The notes below the pieces were generated by a model. The model had not been told where the DNA came from. It did not search any database and saw only the letters and a program-made list of their open reading frames with translations. 32,437 bases of DNA from contig CALKTH010000033.1 of assembly GCA_937997485.1 (NCBI GenBank), forward strand, positions 1 to 32,437, written 5' to 3'. A program made the position numbers and the translations under genes. Below are positions 7,122 to 15,208 of this stretch, one piece after another (the stretch's first letter is position 1; each line of letters starts with the position of its first letter). The stretch is from an uncultured Acidimicrobiales bacterium (GTDB lineage: Bacteria; Actinomycetota; Acidimicrobiia; Acidimicrobiales; SZUA-35).

Positions 7122-8186
7122 CTACTTGGCCGCTTCGAGGAAGCTGGTGTCGACGAAGGAGCTGAAGTCGTCGAGCACAGAGTCGATCTGACCCAGACGC
7201 TCGAAGGTCTCGAGCTGGGCCTTCATGTTGGCCTGAGCGTTGCCACCCATCCAATCAGCGCCAAGCTGCTCGTCGATCGTCGGGAAGTCGAACCACACCG
7301 GGCCGCCCAAGAAGTTGCCGACATCTTCCATACCGGCAGCTGAGGCGATGGTGGGGTTGTTGCCCTCAGGATCAGCGGCCCAGGTGTCGTTGAACTCCTG
7401 GGTGGCCTTGAGGAACGAGGTCACGACGTCGCCGTGCTCCTCACCGAAGGAGGTGGGGATCGACACGATGTCGTAAGTGAAGATGCCGATCTCGGACTCC
7501 TGCTCGGCGCCCGTCATGATCAGGGAACCGTCGGTCTCCTGCATGGCGACCAAAGAGCCGCCGAAGGCACAGCCGACCTGGATGTCGCCAGCTTCGAAGG
7601 CAGCCGCCGTCGAGGCGCCACCTTCAGCCGGAACGATGTTCAGGTCGTCCAGGTTGACTCCGAGGAACTCCATCATGGAAAGCATCTTGAAGTGCGTGAC
7701 GTTGCCGATGGGCGTCATCACCGTGGCGCCGTTGAGCACCTCAGCTGCGTTGTCACGGGTGAGACCGAGCGAGTTCTGCGCAACGCAGTTGTCGGCTTCG
7801 GCGTAGGACACGGCAATGCCGACCATCTTGATGTCGGCGCCGTTGTTTACGAAGTTGGCGAACGGCGTGAGGCCCTGCGAGTACGAGATGTCGATGTCGC
7901 CGGCTTCCATGGCTTCTGCCATTTCGCCACCACTGGCGAACGGAATCCAGTTGACCTTGACACCGACGGCGTCACCGAAGCTGCCGTCTTCCTGGCCAAT
8001 TTGGTTCGGCGTGGGCCACTCGGCGAAGTATGCAACGTTGATCTCTTCGAGATCAGACATCGCCTCGCCGTCGTCGCCACCCTCGGCTGCAGCTGCAGCG
8101 GTGGTGTCAGTGCTCGCTTCGTCATCGCCACCACATGCTGCGGCGACAAGAACGAGGGCGGTGAAGATGAGCCAGAGCTTCTTCAT
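7122..8186 (-). CDS. tauA: Taurine-type ABC transporter substrate-binding lipoprotein
   Basis: The 354-residue protein begins MKKLWLIFTALVLVAAACGG, a lipoprotein signal with lipidated Cys18. An acidic, Thr/Ala/Gly-rich linker of about 25 residues follows. The mature domain has SBP features of the NMT1/TauA type: YFAEWPTPNQIG near its start, EAGDIDISYSQGLTPFANFV, and TPIGNVTHFKMLSMMEFLGV. It would capture the sulfonate outside the membrane for TauBC. ATG 8186 is chosen because GGGGAG lies five bases before it and the signal peptide starts there; an 18-codon upstream extension has no support. It is the first gene of the tauABC unit. Several dyads upstream suggest transcriptional control. Family similarity alone cannot separate taurine from other sulfonates or amino-sulfonates; the neighbours favour taurine. 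Confidence 0.9.
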   Translation of the reverse strand: MKKLWLIFTALVLVAAACGGDDEASTDTTAAAAAEGGDDGEAMSDLEEINVAYFAEWPTPNQIGQEDGSFGDAVGVKVNWIPFASGGEMAEAMEAGDIDISYSQGLTPFANFVNNGADIKMVGIAVSYAEADNCVAQNSLGLTRDNAAEVLNGATVMTPIGNVTHFKMLSMMEFLGVNLDDLNIVPAEGGASTAAAFEAGDIQVGCAFGGSLVAMQETDGSLIMTGAEQESEIGIFTYDIVSIPTSFGEEHGDVVTSFLKATQEFNDTWAADPEGNNPTIASAAGMEDVGNFLGGPVWFDFPTIDEQLGADWMGGNAQANMKAQLETFERLGQIDSVLDDFSSFVDTSFLEAAK

Positions 8187-8222
8187 AGTTCTCCCCTTAC
8201 TGACCCCGAGGGGCCATCTTTC

Positions 8223-8239
8223 TGATCCGGTCCGGATCA
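8223..8239. promoter_or_regulatory. 17-bp perfect palindrome upstream of tauA (candidate operator)
   Basis: TGATCCGGTCCGGATCA is a perfect dyad around a central T, 36 bp upstream of the tauA ATG. It directly abuts another inverted repeat (CACTTG 8238-8243 with CAAGTG 8255-8260) and a 10-bp palindrome TCTCGCGAGA (8261-8270). Position and symmetry fit a repressor or activator site for the uptake operon. No regulator gene is seen in the window. Confidence 0.5.
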
Positions 8240-8345
8240 CTTGACATCGCGAAACAAGTGTCTCGCGAGAACGTTGTTGTAGCGGATCTGGCGACGAATG
8301 CCGCCGAGCCCCCTACGAACGGTGAGCTGATTTCTTTGAACGAAG

Positions 8346-8375
8346 GAACTTCTTCCGACGAGCGGTGAGAAGTTC
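8346..8375. promoter_or_regulatory. 8-bp inverted repeat in the tauA upstream region
   Basis: GAACTTCT (8346-8353) and AGAAGTTC (8368-8375) are perfect inverted half-sites separated by 14 bp, about 160 bp upstream of tauA. They could be a regulatory site or a transcript hairpin; nothing further can be decided. Confidence 0.3.
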
Positions 8376-8390
8376 TGGCGGAAACGTTAG

Positions 8391-8424
8391 TGCCTCTCAC
8401 TCGCCAATTCAGGGAAGTGAGGCA
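8391..8424 (-). terminator. Imperfect hairpin downstream of the aminotransferase gene
   Basis: On the minus strand TGCCTCACT pairs with AGTGAGAGGCA, leaving a 2-nt bulge, 21 bp after the aminotransferase stop. It may terminate that transcript before the tauA promoter. No long T-run follows. Confidence 0.4.
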
Positions 8425-8445
8425 GCGTTCACGCGCCCGCCATGA

Positions 8446-9840
8446 TCAGTCGTTCTGTGCCAGCCAGGCCTCCGTGCGATCGAGAATCTGGTCGAGCCGC
8501 CCAGCGATGTCATCGAGCACATCACTGTTGGCGACGAGTGGCGGCGAGACGACGAGCATCGTGGCACCGCGATCATCGGGACGGATCAGCAGGCCGGCGT
8601 CGCGAACGAATCCGTTCAGAACGCCACCCTGCAGTTGAGCCCGCTGGTTGTCAGAGAGTTCGGCGCCGCCTTCGCGATCGGCCATGAGCTCGAGGGCGTA
8701 GAAGTAGCCGAGGCCACGGACGTCCTTCATGCAATTGTGGGTGGCGAAGAGCCCGTCCATCCGAGCCCGGAATGCGGCCTCGTTGTCGAGCACATGCTGG
8801 TGGATGCCTTCGGCGTCGTACGCCTCCATCGCCGCCACGGCGACGGCGGTGGCCACGGGGTGGCCGCCGAAGGTGGAGCCGTGCATGTACGAGGCCATCG
8901 GGGAATCCCAGACTGCCTCGACGAGCGGCTGGCGAATCACCATGCCGCCCAGCGGCTGGTAGGCGCTGGTCACGCCCTTGGCGAAGGTCACGATGTCGGG
9001 AACAACATCGAAGCGCTCGCTCGTGAAGCTGTAGCCGAAGCGACCGAACGCACAGATGACCTCGTCGGCAACGAGCAGCACGCCGTACTTGTCGCAGATG
9101 CGCCGAAGCTCTTGCCAGTAGCCGGCGGGCGGCACGAGGCCACCTCGACCGTTCTGGATCGGCTCAGCGAACACTGCGGCGACGGTCTCAGGACCCTCGG
9201 CGATGATCATGTCTTCGATGGCCTTGGCCGATGCGAGGTCGTCGGCGGTGTCACCAAAGGTGTTGCGAACGTGGCGTACGCCGTCCCAGAGCATGGGGAG
9301 GAAGGGGTCCCGGAACTTGGGGACGCCGGTGACGGCGAGTCCACCGAGCGTGGTGCCGTGGTAGGACCACTCGCGGCTGATGACCTTGTACCGAGCGTCG
9401 TCGCCTTGGCTCACGTGGTAGTTCCGCACGAACTTGAGTGCGGACTCCACCGCTTCGGAGCCGGAGCTCACGAAGAAAACCTCATTCAGATCGCCCGGGG
9501 CTCGCTCGGCGATCATGGCCGCGGCCTTGGCCGACGGCGGTGTGGCCCAACCCCAGGCGGGGTAGAACGCCAGCTTCTCCATCTGCTCGGTTGCGGCCCG
9601 CACGAGGTCCATGCGACCGTGCCCGAGGTTGGTGCAGAACAGACCAGCGAGACCGTCGAGGTACTCGTTGCCCTCGGTGTCGTAGACGTAGCAGCCTTCG
9701 CCACGTTCCATCACGCCGAGGTTCTGCTTCCAGGCGCTGCCCTTTGTGAAGTGCGGGAGCATGTGCTCCCTCGCCTGCGCCTTCGCATCGTTCTTCATCG
9801 GATCACCACTGGCATCAATCGGAGCATCAAGCAAGGACAT
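8446..9840 (-). CDS. tpa: Class III aminotransferase, probably taurine:pyruvate aminotransferase
   Basis: The 464-residue fold-type I PLP enzyme shows class III landmarks: SSGSEAVESALKF, VADEVICAFGRFG with the PLP-ring aspartate, and the Schiff-base lysine K288 in FAKGVTSAYQPLGG. The segment SREWSYHGTTLGG and the MHGSTFGGHPVATA region also fit omega-amino acid:pyruvate and taurine:pyruvate enzymes. Tpa moves the taurine amino group to pyruvate and gives sulfoacetaldehyde and alanine, which would feed Xsc directly. ATG 9840 is chosen because GAGGGG lies nine bases upstream; a GTG at 9849 sits too close to that site. It lies upstream of tauABC on the same strand but with 259 bp between, so it likely has its own transcript. 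The taurine specificity is inferred from context rather than from a diagnostic residue. Confidence 0.85.
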   Translation of the reverse strand: MSLLDAPIDASGDPMKNDAKAQAREHMLPHFTKGSAWKQNLGVMERGEGCYVYDTEGNEYLDGLAGLFCTNLGHGRMDLVRAATEQMEKLAFYPAWGWATPPSAKAAAMIAERAPGDLNEVFFVSSGSEAVESALKFVRNYHVSQGDDARYKVISREWSYHGTTLGGLAVTGVPKFRDPFLPMLWDGVRHVRNTFGDTADDLASAKAIEDMIIAEGPETVAAVFAEPIQNGRGGLVPPAGYWQELRRICDKYGVLLVADEVICAFGRFGYSFTSERFDVVPDIVTFAKGVTSAYQPLGGMVIRQPLVEAVWDSPMASYMHGSTFGGHPVATAVAVAAMEAYDAEGIHQHVLDNEAAFRARMDGLFATHNCMKDVRGLGYFYALELMADREGGAELSDNQRAQLQGGVLNGFVRDAGLLIRPDDRGATMLVVSPPLVANSDVLDDIAGRLDQILDRTEAWLAQND

Positions 9841-9912
9841 CGAAGGCACCCCCTCAGGGTTGGTTGACTACGGTTGTCATGCCGGGTCAGGGTGACCGAC
9901 GGCACAACACAT

Positions 9913-9948
9913 GTTAGACCCCCTAGCATAACGAACACAAGGTCTAAC
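9913..9948. promoter_or_regulatory. Inverted repeat upstream of the aminotransferase gene (candidate operator)
   Basis: GTTAGACC (9913-9920) and GGTCTAAC (9941-9948) are perfect inverted half-sites 20 bp apart, in an AT-richer patch of the 162-bp divergent region. On the minus strand a weak promoter-like pair (TTGTGT, 18 bp, TAACAT) overlaps them. This could control the aminotransferase gene. Confidence 0.4.
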
Positions 9949-10002
9949 TTGTCGAGATTTTGTCCTCCATGAAGGGCTTCTGCCGATCTAGGAGCCATGT
10001 CC

Positions 10003-10590
10003 ATGCCACATCTCTGGTCCCACCGTCTCCTGTGGATCACCCGCGTCGCCCTTGTGGTGGCACTTCTTGTCACCGTGGCCTTTCCCGAGTGGGAGCAATT
10101 CGCCGGCAAGGGCATGGGCTTCCGGGCGCCGTTCTTCCTGTTACCGCTGGCCGTCGTCCCGATGGTCTGGCGCTTTCGGGGCGGCCACGATCCCTATCCG
10201 CACCTCGTCGACACGCTCGTTGTTGCCCCGTTTCTCGTCGACACGCTCGGCAACGTGCTCGGCTTCTACAACAACTTCAATGCGACCGACGACGTCCTCC
10301 ACTTCGTCAACTGGGTGCTGCTCATGGGCGGCGTCACGCTGGCACTCGGCCGGACGTCGGTGTCGAAGCTGACGGGCTGGACCCTCGGTTGGGGCTTGGG
10401 TGGGCTGGCCATTATCTGGTGGGAGGCCGCAGAGTTTCTCGTCCAGGAGATGGGTACCGCTGGTTTGTCGCTCACCTACGAAGACACGATCGGCGATCTG
10501 TTGCTCTCGAGCACCGGAGGCGCCGTTGGCGCAGCGCTGGCGATCTGGTTGGGTTGGCCCCGAATCCGAGGCGAGAGCGCAGACCGGTAG
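10003..10590 (+). CDS. Multipass membrane protein, DUF2238/YjdF-like
   Basis: The 195-residue protein has about five or six hydrophobic segments and short loops. Conserved-looking polar residues lie within membrane segments: FYNNFNATDDVLHFVNW, WWEAAEFLVQ and LTYEDTIGDLLLSSTGG. The D-H/E-x-Q/Y-x-DT-x-D pattern resembles DUF2238 (YjdF) membrane proteins of unknown function. ATG 10003 is favoured because GGAG lies eight bases upstream; an ATG at 9997 would leave only two bases. It is divergent from the aminotransferase gene, and the next gene follows ten bases after its stop, suggesting co-transcription with the DUF885 gene. No function can be given. Confidence 0.7.
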   Translation: MPHLWSHRLLWITRVALVVALLVTVAFPEWEQFAGKGMGFRAPFFLLPLAVVPMVWRFRGGHDPYPHLVDTLVVAPFLVDTLGNVLGFYNNFNATDDVLHFVNWVLLMGGVTLALGRTSVSKLTGWTLGWGLGGLAIIWWEAAEFLVQEMGTAGLSLTYEDTIGDLLLSSTGGAVGAALAIWLGWPRIRGESADR

Positions 10591-10600
10591 CGTTCATCGG

Positions 10601-12265
10601 ATGGGAATCTTCGAAGTCTCATCCGATGCGGTTGAGGAAATCGTTGCACTGCAACCAACGGCCGGCACATCTCTGGGCATTGGAAGTCGACATGGCGAAT
10701 GGGACGATCTCAGCCCAGCGGGCGTTGCGGCGGAGCGAGCCCTCTGGCAGTCGCTGAAGGAGCGGGCCGAGGCCTGCAGCTCGGAGAGCCGCGACGAGCA
10801 TGTAGCGAAGGCCGTGTTGCTCGCCGAATGCGATCTGAATCTCAGCCGAATCGACGCTGGCCTACCGCAGATGGATCTCAACAACATCGTCTCGCCGTGG
10901 CAGGGCATTCGAGACGTTCTGGATCTCATGCCCACCGAGACCGCCGCTGACTGGGATCACATCATCGCCCGCCTCGTCACGATCGATCAGCCGCTCGATG
11001 GCTACCTCGCCACGCTCGACGAGGGGCGTGTCTCCGGGCGAACCGCTGCCCATCGCCAAGTAACCACCGCAATCGAACAGGGTCGGGAAGCGAGCGGCGA
11101 CGTCTCCGCCTTCCTGCTGCTCTTGGATCGCATCGATGCCGCCGACGAGAGCTGCCGCGCCGATGGCCGACGCGAACAGCTCGCGGTTGCCATCGACCAC
11201 GCCCGCGCCAGCTATGCGAAGGCCACAGACTGGCTCGAGACGACATACCTGCCGGACGCAAACCCGGCGGACAGCGTCGGCCGTGAGCGCTACATCGCAT
11301 CCGCGGAGCAGTTCCTCGGCGAGACCATCGACCCGGAAGCGCGCTACGCCTGGGGCTGGTCCGAGATCGCCCGCCTGCAAGCAGCGCTCGCCGAACAGTG
11401 CGCCAAGATCGATCCGAACGCCTCGATGGCCGAGGTCATGAAGGTGCTGCATACGGACCCCGAACGAGGCGCCTCGGATGTCGAGTCCTTCCTCTCCGTC
11501 ATGCAGTCACGGCAGGAAGATGCGCTCGCGAACCTCGACGGCAGCCACTTCGACGTTCCGGAACAGATTCGCACGATTGAGGTCCTCGCCTCGCCGCCGG
11601 GCGGAGCGCTGGCGCCGTACTACACGGGCCCGTCCGAGGACTTCAGCCGGCCAGGCCGCGTCTGGTACCCGATCGGTGAGCGCACGTTCTTCCCCCTCTA
11701 CGAGGAGGTGACAACGGCGTACCACGAGGGCTTCCCCGGCCACCACCTACAGGTCGGTTGGCAGACCGCCATGGGCGACAAGCTCTCCCGCTTCCATCGC
11801 CTCATGACCTGGTACCCCGGTAGCGGCGAAGGATGGGCGCTCTATGCGGAGACGCTCATGGGCGAGCTCGGCTACCTCGAGAAGCCCGACTACGTCGTGG
11901 GTCTCCTCATGTCCCAGATGTTCCGTTCCTGCCGGATCGTGATCGACATCGGCACCCATTGCGGGCTCCCCATCCCAGACGATGTCGACTTCCATCCCGG
12001 TGAGACGTGGTCGTTCGAACTCGCCACCGAGATGTTGCGCGAGCGAGCAGCCCTGGATCCGGCCTTCGCCGAGTCAGAGGCCACGCGCTACTTCGGCTGG
12101 CCCGGTCAGGCCATCAGCTACAAGGTCGGCGAGCAAGCCATTCATGACCTGCGAGCCGAATTGGGACAGCGGGAGGACTTCGACCTCAAACAGTTCCATG
12201 CCGACCTTCTCTCGGTCGGCTCGATCGGTCTCGACTTACTACGCGAGCTGGTTCGAACGAGCTGA
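10601..12265 (+). CDS. DUF885-family metallopeptidase-like protein
   Basis: The 554-residue protein is largely helical. It carries the DUF885 signature HEGFPGHHLQ at residues 375-384 (an HExxH-like zinc motif with an extra residue), followed by WYPGSGEGWALYAE. The arrangement of these two segments and YFGWPGQAISYKVGEQ near the C-terminus matches the family, which is presumed to be zinc-dependent peptidases. No signal peptide is seen, so it is probably cytoplasmic. ATG 10601 is the first start after the upstream membrane-protein stop; the open frame further upstream is shadow coding. Its last 27 bp overlap the 3' end of the oppositely oriented DUF4261 gene. Substrate unknown. Confidence 0.87.
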   Translation: MGIFEVSSDAVEEIVALQPTAGTSLGIGSRHGEWDDLSPAGVAAERALWQSLKERAEACSSESRDEHVAKAVLLAECDLNLSRIDAGLPQMDLNNIVSPWQGIRDVLDLMPTETAADWDHIIARLVTIDQPLDGYLATLDEGRVSGRTAAHRQVTTAIEQGREASGDVSAFLLLLDRIDAADESCRADGRREQLAVAIDHARASYAKATDWLETTYLPDANPADSVGRERYIASAEQFLGETIDPEARYAWGWSEIARLQAALAEQCAKIDPNASMAEVMKVLHTDPERGASDVESFLSVMQSRQEDALANLDGSHFDVPEQIRTIEVLASPPGGALAPYYTGPSEDFSRPGRVWYPIGERTFFPLYEEVTTAYHEGFPGHHLQVGWQTAMGDKLSRFHRLMTWYPGSGEGWALYAETLMGELGYLEKPDYVVGLLMSQMFRSCRIVIDIGTHCGLPIPDDVDFHPGETWSFELATEMLRERAALDPAFAESEATRYFGWPGQAISYKVGEQAIHDLRAELGQREDFDLKQFHADLLSVGSIGLDLLRELVRTS

Positions 12266-13036
12266 GGAGCGATCCTCCGCTCCGGACCCGTCGTAGACGA
12301 GCCGGGTTCGATCCCCAGTCCGGCCGAGGAGCGATGGTGCTGCCTGGGCCGTGATGCTCGAGTTGCGAAGCTGACCGACCACCGCCCCATCGGTGGGATC
12401 GGTTTGGGTGATCAAAAGTTGATCGGCCAGGTGTCGAATGCGAGCGCGCAATTGATCAGGGCTTTCCTCGACATCGACCGCCTCAATCTCTCGCACGCCA
12501 AAAGTGGCAAGGCCGGTCGTGTAGCCGGTCTGACGCCCATCCCGGCCAGGGCCGACGTTGATGTCGACCCACAGCTCGACCGGCGAACTCGGGAGCAGCT
12601 TGGAGTAACGGAGGAAGTTCTCCGACGAGATCAACAGCGGCGTCGACTCCCAGAACACGCCCATGCTGCCCTTGCTGGCGACGATCGTTGATGTCGTGAT
12701 CTGCGTGAGCAGCGTCATGAGCGGCTTGATGGGGGCATCGGCCGTCACCGTCACGGCGAGGTGCGACTGGTGCAACACGAGTCCAGCGGGAGCGGTTGGC
12801 CACAGGGCCTGGGAGACCGTGCGAGTCTCGAAGTGATGGCTCGGGACCTGCACCGGCATGCTGCCAAGTCCGACCGTTGCCGCGCCCATACTGAACGCAA
12901 CGTCATGCTCGGACTTCACCAGACCCTTCGCCGGAGGGAGATCGGGCCAGCGCCAGCCGAAGTCGGTCGCCAGTTGCTTGCCATTCAGCGCCGGCATCCC
13001 CTCGAAGAGGATCATCGAACTCACTGTTGTCTGCAC
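12239..13036 (-). CDS. DUF4261-domain protein
   Basis: The 265-residue protein resembles DUF4261 proteins: an opening MILFEGMPALNGKQLATDFGWRWPDLP, then LVLHQSHLAVTVTADAPIKPLMTLLTQITTSTI and GSMGVFWESTPLLIS. The family has no established function and often occurs beside SMI1/SUKH-like or immunity-type proteins in other bacteria; no such partner is seen here. The start is taken as GTG 13036 because GAGGAG lies six bases upstream; a TTG three bases earlier and an internal ATG at 13012 are alternatives. The C-terminal 30 or so residues are low in complexity and overlap the DUF885 gene antisense, so that tail may be a recent extension. Confidence 0.7.
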   Translation of the reverse strand: MQTTVSSMILFEGMPALNGKQLATDFGWRWPDLPPAKGLVKSEHDVAFSMGAATVGLGSMPVQVPSHHFETRTVSQALWPTAPAGLVLHQSHLAVTVTADAPIKPLMTLLTQITTSTIVASKGSMGVFWESTPLLISSENFLRYSKLLPSSPVELWVDINVGPGRDGRQTGYTTGLATFGVREIEAVDVEESPDQLRARIRHLADQLLITQTDPTDGAVVGQLRNSSITAQAAPSLLGRTGDRTRLVYDGSGAEDRSSARSNQLA

Positions 13037-13188
13037 CAACGGCTCCTCTCGCCACCACGAACTGAAAGCGTCGTCGGCAAGCCCGACGCTTCTGTCCTAT
13101 CGACCGCCACCGGGCGCGGATTGAGTCGCTCGGAAGAAGTACCCAGAATCACGGCGACACCGGGCACGGTGCCGAGGCCCTGGCGGGG

Positions 13189-13584
13189 TCAGCTCCGAGG
13201 CATCTCCAGTAAGACAAAGAGCGCCTTCGCCTCGACCATCGGCTTGCCGCTGGCGTCCACAATGGCTCCCGCAATGCGGACCACCTTTGACCTGGGTCGC
13301 TCATGCGTGGCTCGCACCAGATAGGGACCGTCGGCGAGCGGCACAGGTTGCGGATAGCGAAGATCGAGCGTGCCCGTCACGACCTTCGCGCCGCCGAGAG
13401 CAGCGGAGGCGACCCGAGCACAGACATGGTCGAGAACCGTTGCTGCCAGCCCTCCGTGAAGCCACAACGGGTTTCCCCGGTGCTCCGGCTGCGGATGGAA
13501 GATCGCCTCGCCCGTCGAACCATTCATGGTGACGGTCGGGTGCAGCGCCATCATCACCCGAGTCAGATCGTCGGCGTCCACCAT
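13189..13584 (-). CDS. PaaI/4HBT-type hotdog-fold thioesterase
   Basis: The 131-residue protein has a single hotdog domain. The motif NPLWLHGGLAATVLDHV carries the HGG turn and the aspartate of the PaaI/YbgC-type acyl-CoA thioesterases, and LDLRYPQPVPLADGPYLVRA is a typical following strand pair. It probably hydrolyses acyl- or aryl-CoA esters in the cytoplasm, as a homotetramer in the known family. It stands alone on the minus strand, 152 bp upstream of the DUF4261 gene, with no clear Shine-Dalgarno before ATG 13584. Substrate cannot be told from sequence. Confidence 0.82.
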   Translation of the reverse strand: MVDADDLTRVMMALHPTVTMNGSTGEAIFHPQPEHRGNPLWLHGGLAATVLDHVCARVASAALGGAKVVTGTLDLRYPQPVPLADGPYLVRATHERPRSKVVRIAGAIVDASGKPMVEAKALFVLLEMPRS

Positions 13585-13693
13585 GGCGCTGCATCGTAGG
13601 AGTTCAAGCTCTCGCCCCCTCGATCATCCATCGCTACTGGATCATCGGCTCGGATGACACCGGATCTGCCCGCAGACCTGATCCAATGGACGA

Positions 13694-15196
13694 GTGGCTC
13701 GACGACCTCACCTCCTCCTCTCGCTTCTCACCGCTTCGGCGCTGATCGCAGGAGCTTGCTCGCGAGGCGACGACGCTAGCGAGGGAGCACAGACCCCCCA
13801 GGAGCCGACACCGACCACGGTCGCTTCAGACGCCACGACCACCTCCACGACCGAGGCAACGACGACCACGCTGCAACGCCTCGCGCCCGGCCCCGGTGGC
13901 GACGAGGTTGGTGATCCACTGTTCGCTGGTCTCGGGAACAGTGGCTACGACGCACTCTCATACGACATCACGCTGAACCTCACGGGTGAGGAACTGCGGG
14001 CCACGACGGTCGTGGTGCTCGAACCCACCGTGCCCCTGAACGAGTTCAATCTCGACTTGGTGGGCATGGAGGTCGACCGGGTCACGGTGAACAGCCAGGC
14101 CGCAAACTTCACCCGCACTGGCCGCGAGCTGGTGATCACGCCAGCGGCAAACATTCCGCTCGGCACGCGGGCCACCGTCACCGTGGAGTATCGGGGCACG
14201 CCCACGACGATCGAAGATCCTTCGGGACCGATCGATCTGGGCTGGCACACCGAGTCGTGGGGCACGTTCGTCGCGTCAGAGCCGCTGGGCGGGGCCACGT
14301 GGTTCCCTTCGAACGATCATCCGAGCGACAAGGCCACCTTCCGAATCACCGTCACCGTCCCCGCCGGTCAGGTCGCCGCTGGCCCCGGCGTGTTGATCGA
14401 TCGGCAGGACACAAGTGAAGCCTCCACTTTCGTGTGGCAGATGAGCGACCCGATGGCCACGTATCTCGCCTCGGTCGTCACCGGCGACTTTGCGATCTCG
14501 ACCTCTTCCGGCCCCGATGCGGTCACCATTCGCAACGTGCTCCCGACCGACGATGCCGCCCGACTTCTCCCCGCGCTCTCCTCGACCAACGAAATGCTCG
14601 AAGAGTTTTCCCGCATCTTCGGGCCCTACCCGTTCGAGTCCTATGGCGTGGTCGCCATTCCCCAGCCGCTCACCTTTGCGTTGGAGAACCAGACGCTCAG
14701 CCTGTTCGACACACAGTTCCTCACACTTCGTCGCCGCACCGTCGAAAACGTGCTGGCCCACGAGCTGGCTCACCAGTGGTTCGGCAACCACGTCTCCCCC
14801 GCCGAGTGGGATGAAATCTGGCTCAACGAGGGCTTCGCATCGTGGGCAGACCACTACTGGACCGAGCTTGACGGTGGCACCACGTTTGAGGAGCGGGCGG
14901 AACGAGCGAGGCCGCTGAACCTGCGGCCGCCAACCGAGGTCACTCCCGCCACCATGTTCGACGCCACCGTCTACCTGCGGGGAGCCCTCACGCTCGAGGC
15001 GCTGCGGCGCACGATCGGTGACGGCAACTTCTTCCAGCTGCTTCAGGCGTGGAGCGACACCTACGGAGGCTCCTCGGCGACGACGGAGGACCTCCTCGAC
15101 CTCATCCGGGAGCGAGAAGGCGCCGAAGCTGCTGCGGTGGTGAGGGCGTGGGCGTTCGACGACATCATGCCCGAGCTCCCACCCCGCCTCGGATGA
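13694..15196 (+). CDS. M1-family metallopeptidase lipoprotein
   Basis: The 500-residue protein starts with a lipoprotein signal (LLTASALIAGAC, lipidated Cys22). A Thr/Ser/Glu/Pro-rich linker to about residue 65 follows. An N-terminal beta domain precedes the gluzincin catalytic domain with HELAH at 356-360 and the third zinc ligand E379 in LNEGFASW. The exopeptidase motif normally written GAMEN appears as ALENQ. The C-terminal helical domain of larger aminopeptidase N enzymes is missing, as in other short M1 proteins. It should act on the outer face of the membrane on peptides. The start is a GTG at 13694 with a weak ribosome site. The nucleotidyltransferase gene follows 12 bp after. Confidence 0.9.
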   Translation: MARRPHLLLSLLTASALIAGACSRGDDASEGAQTPQEPTPTTVASDATTTSTTEATTTTLQRLAPGPGGDEVGDPLFAGLGNSGYDALSYDITLNLTGEELRATTVVVLEPTVPLNEFNLDLVGMEVDRVTVNSQAANFTRTGRELVITPAANIPLGTRATVTVEYRGTPTTIEDPSGPIDLGWHTESWGTFVASEPLGGATWFPSNDHPSDKATFRITVTVPAGQVAAGPGVLIDRQDTSEASTFVWQMSDPMATYLASVVTGDFAISTSSGPDAVTIRNVLPTDDAARLLPALSSTNEMLEEFSRIFGPYPFESYGVVAIPQPLTFALENQTLSLFDTQFLTLRRRTVENVLAHELAHQWFGNHVSPAEWDEIWLNEGFASWADHYWTELDGGTTFEERAERARPLNLRPPTEVTPATMFDATVYLRGALTLEALRRTIGDGNFFQLLQAWSDTYGGSSATTEDLLDLIREREGAEAAAVVRAWAFDDIMPELPPRLG

Positions 15197-15208
15197 CCTC
15201 GGCGCACC

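Noticed and set aside
8635..9867. A 410-codon open frame antisense to the aminotransferase gene
   Set aside because: The sense frame encodes a complete class III aminotransferase; the antisense product is His/Val/Gly-rich shadow sequence.
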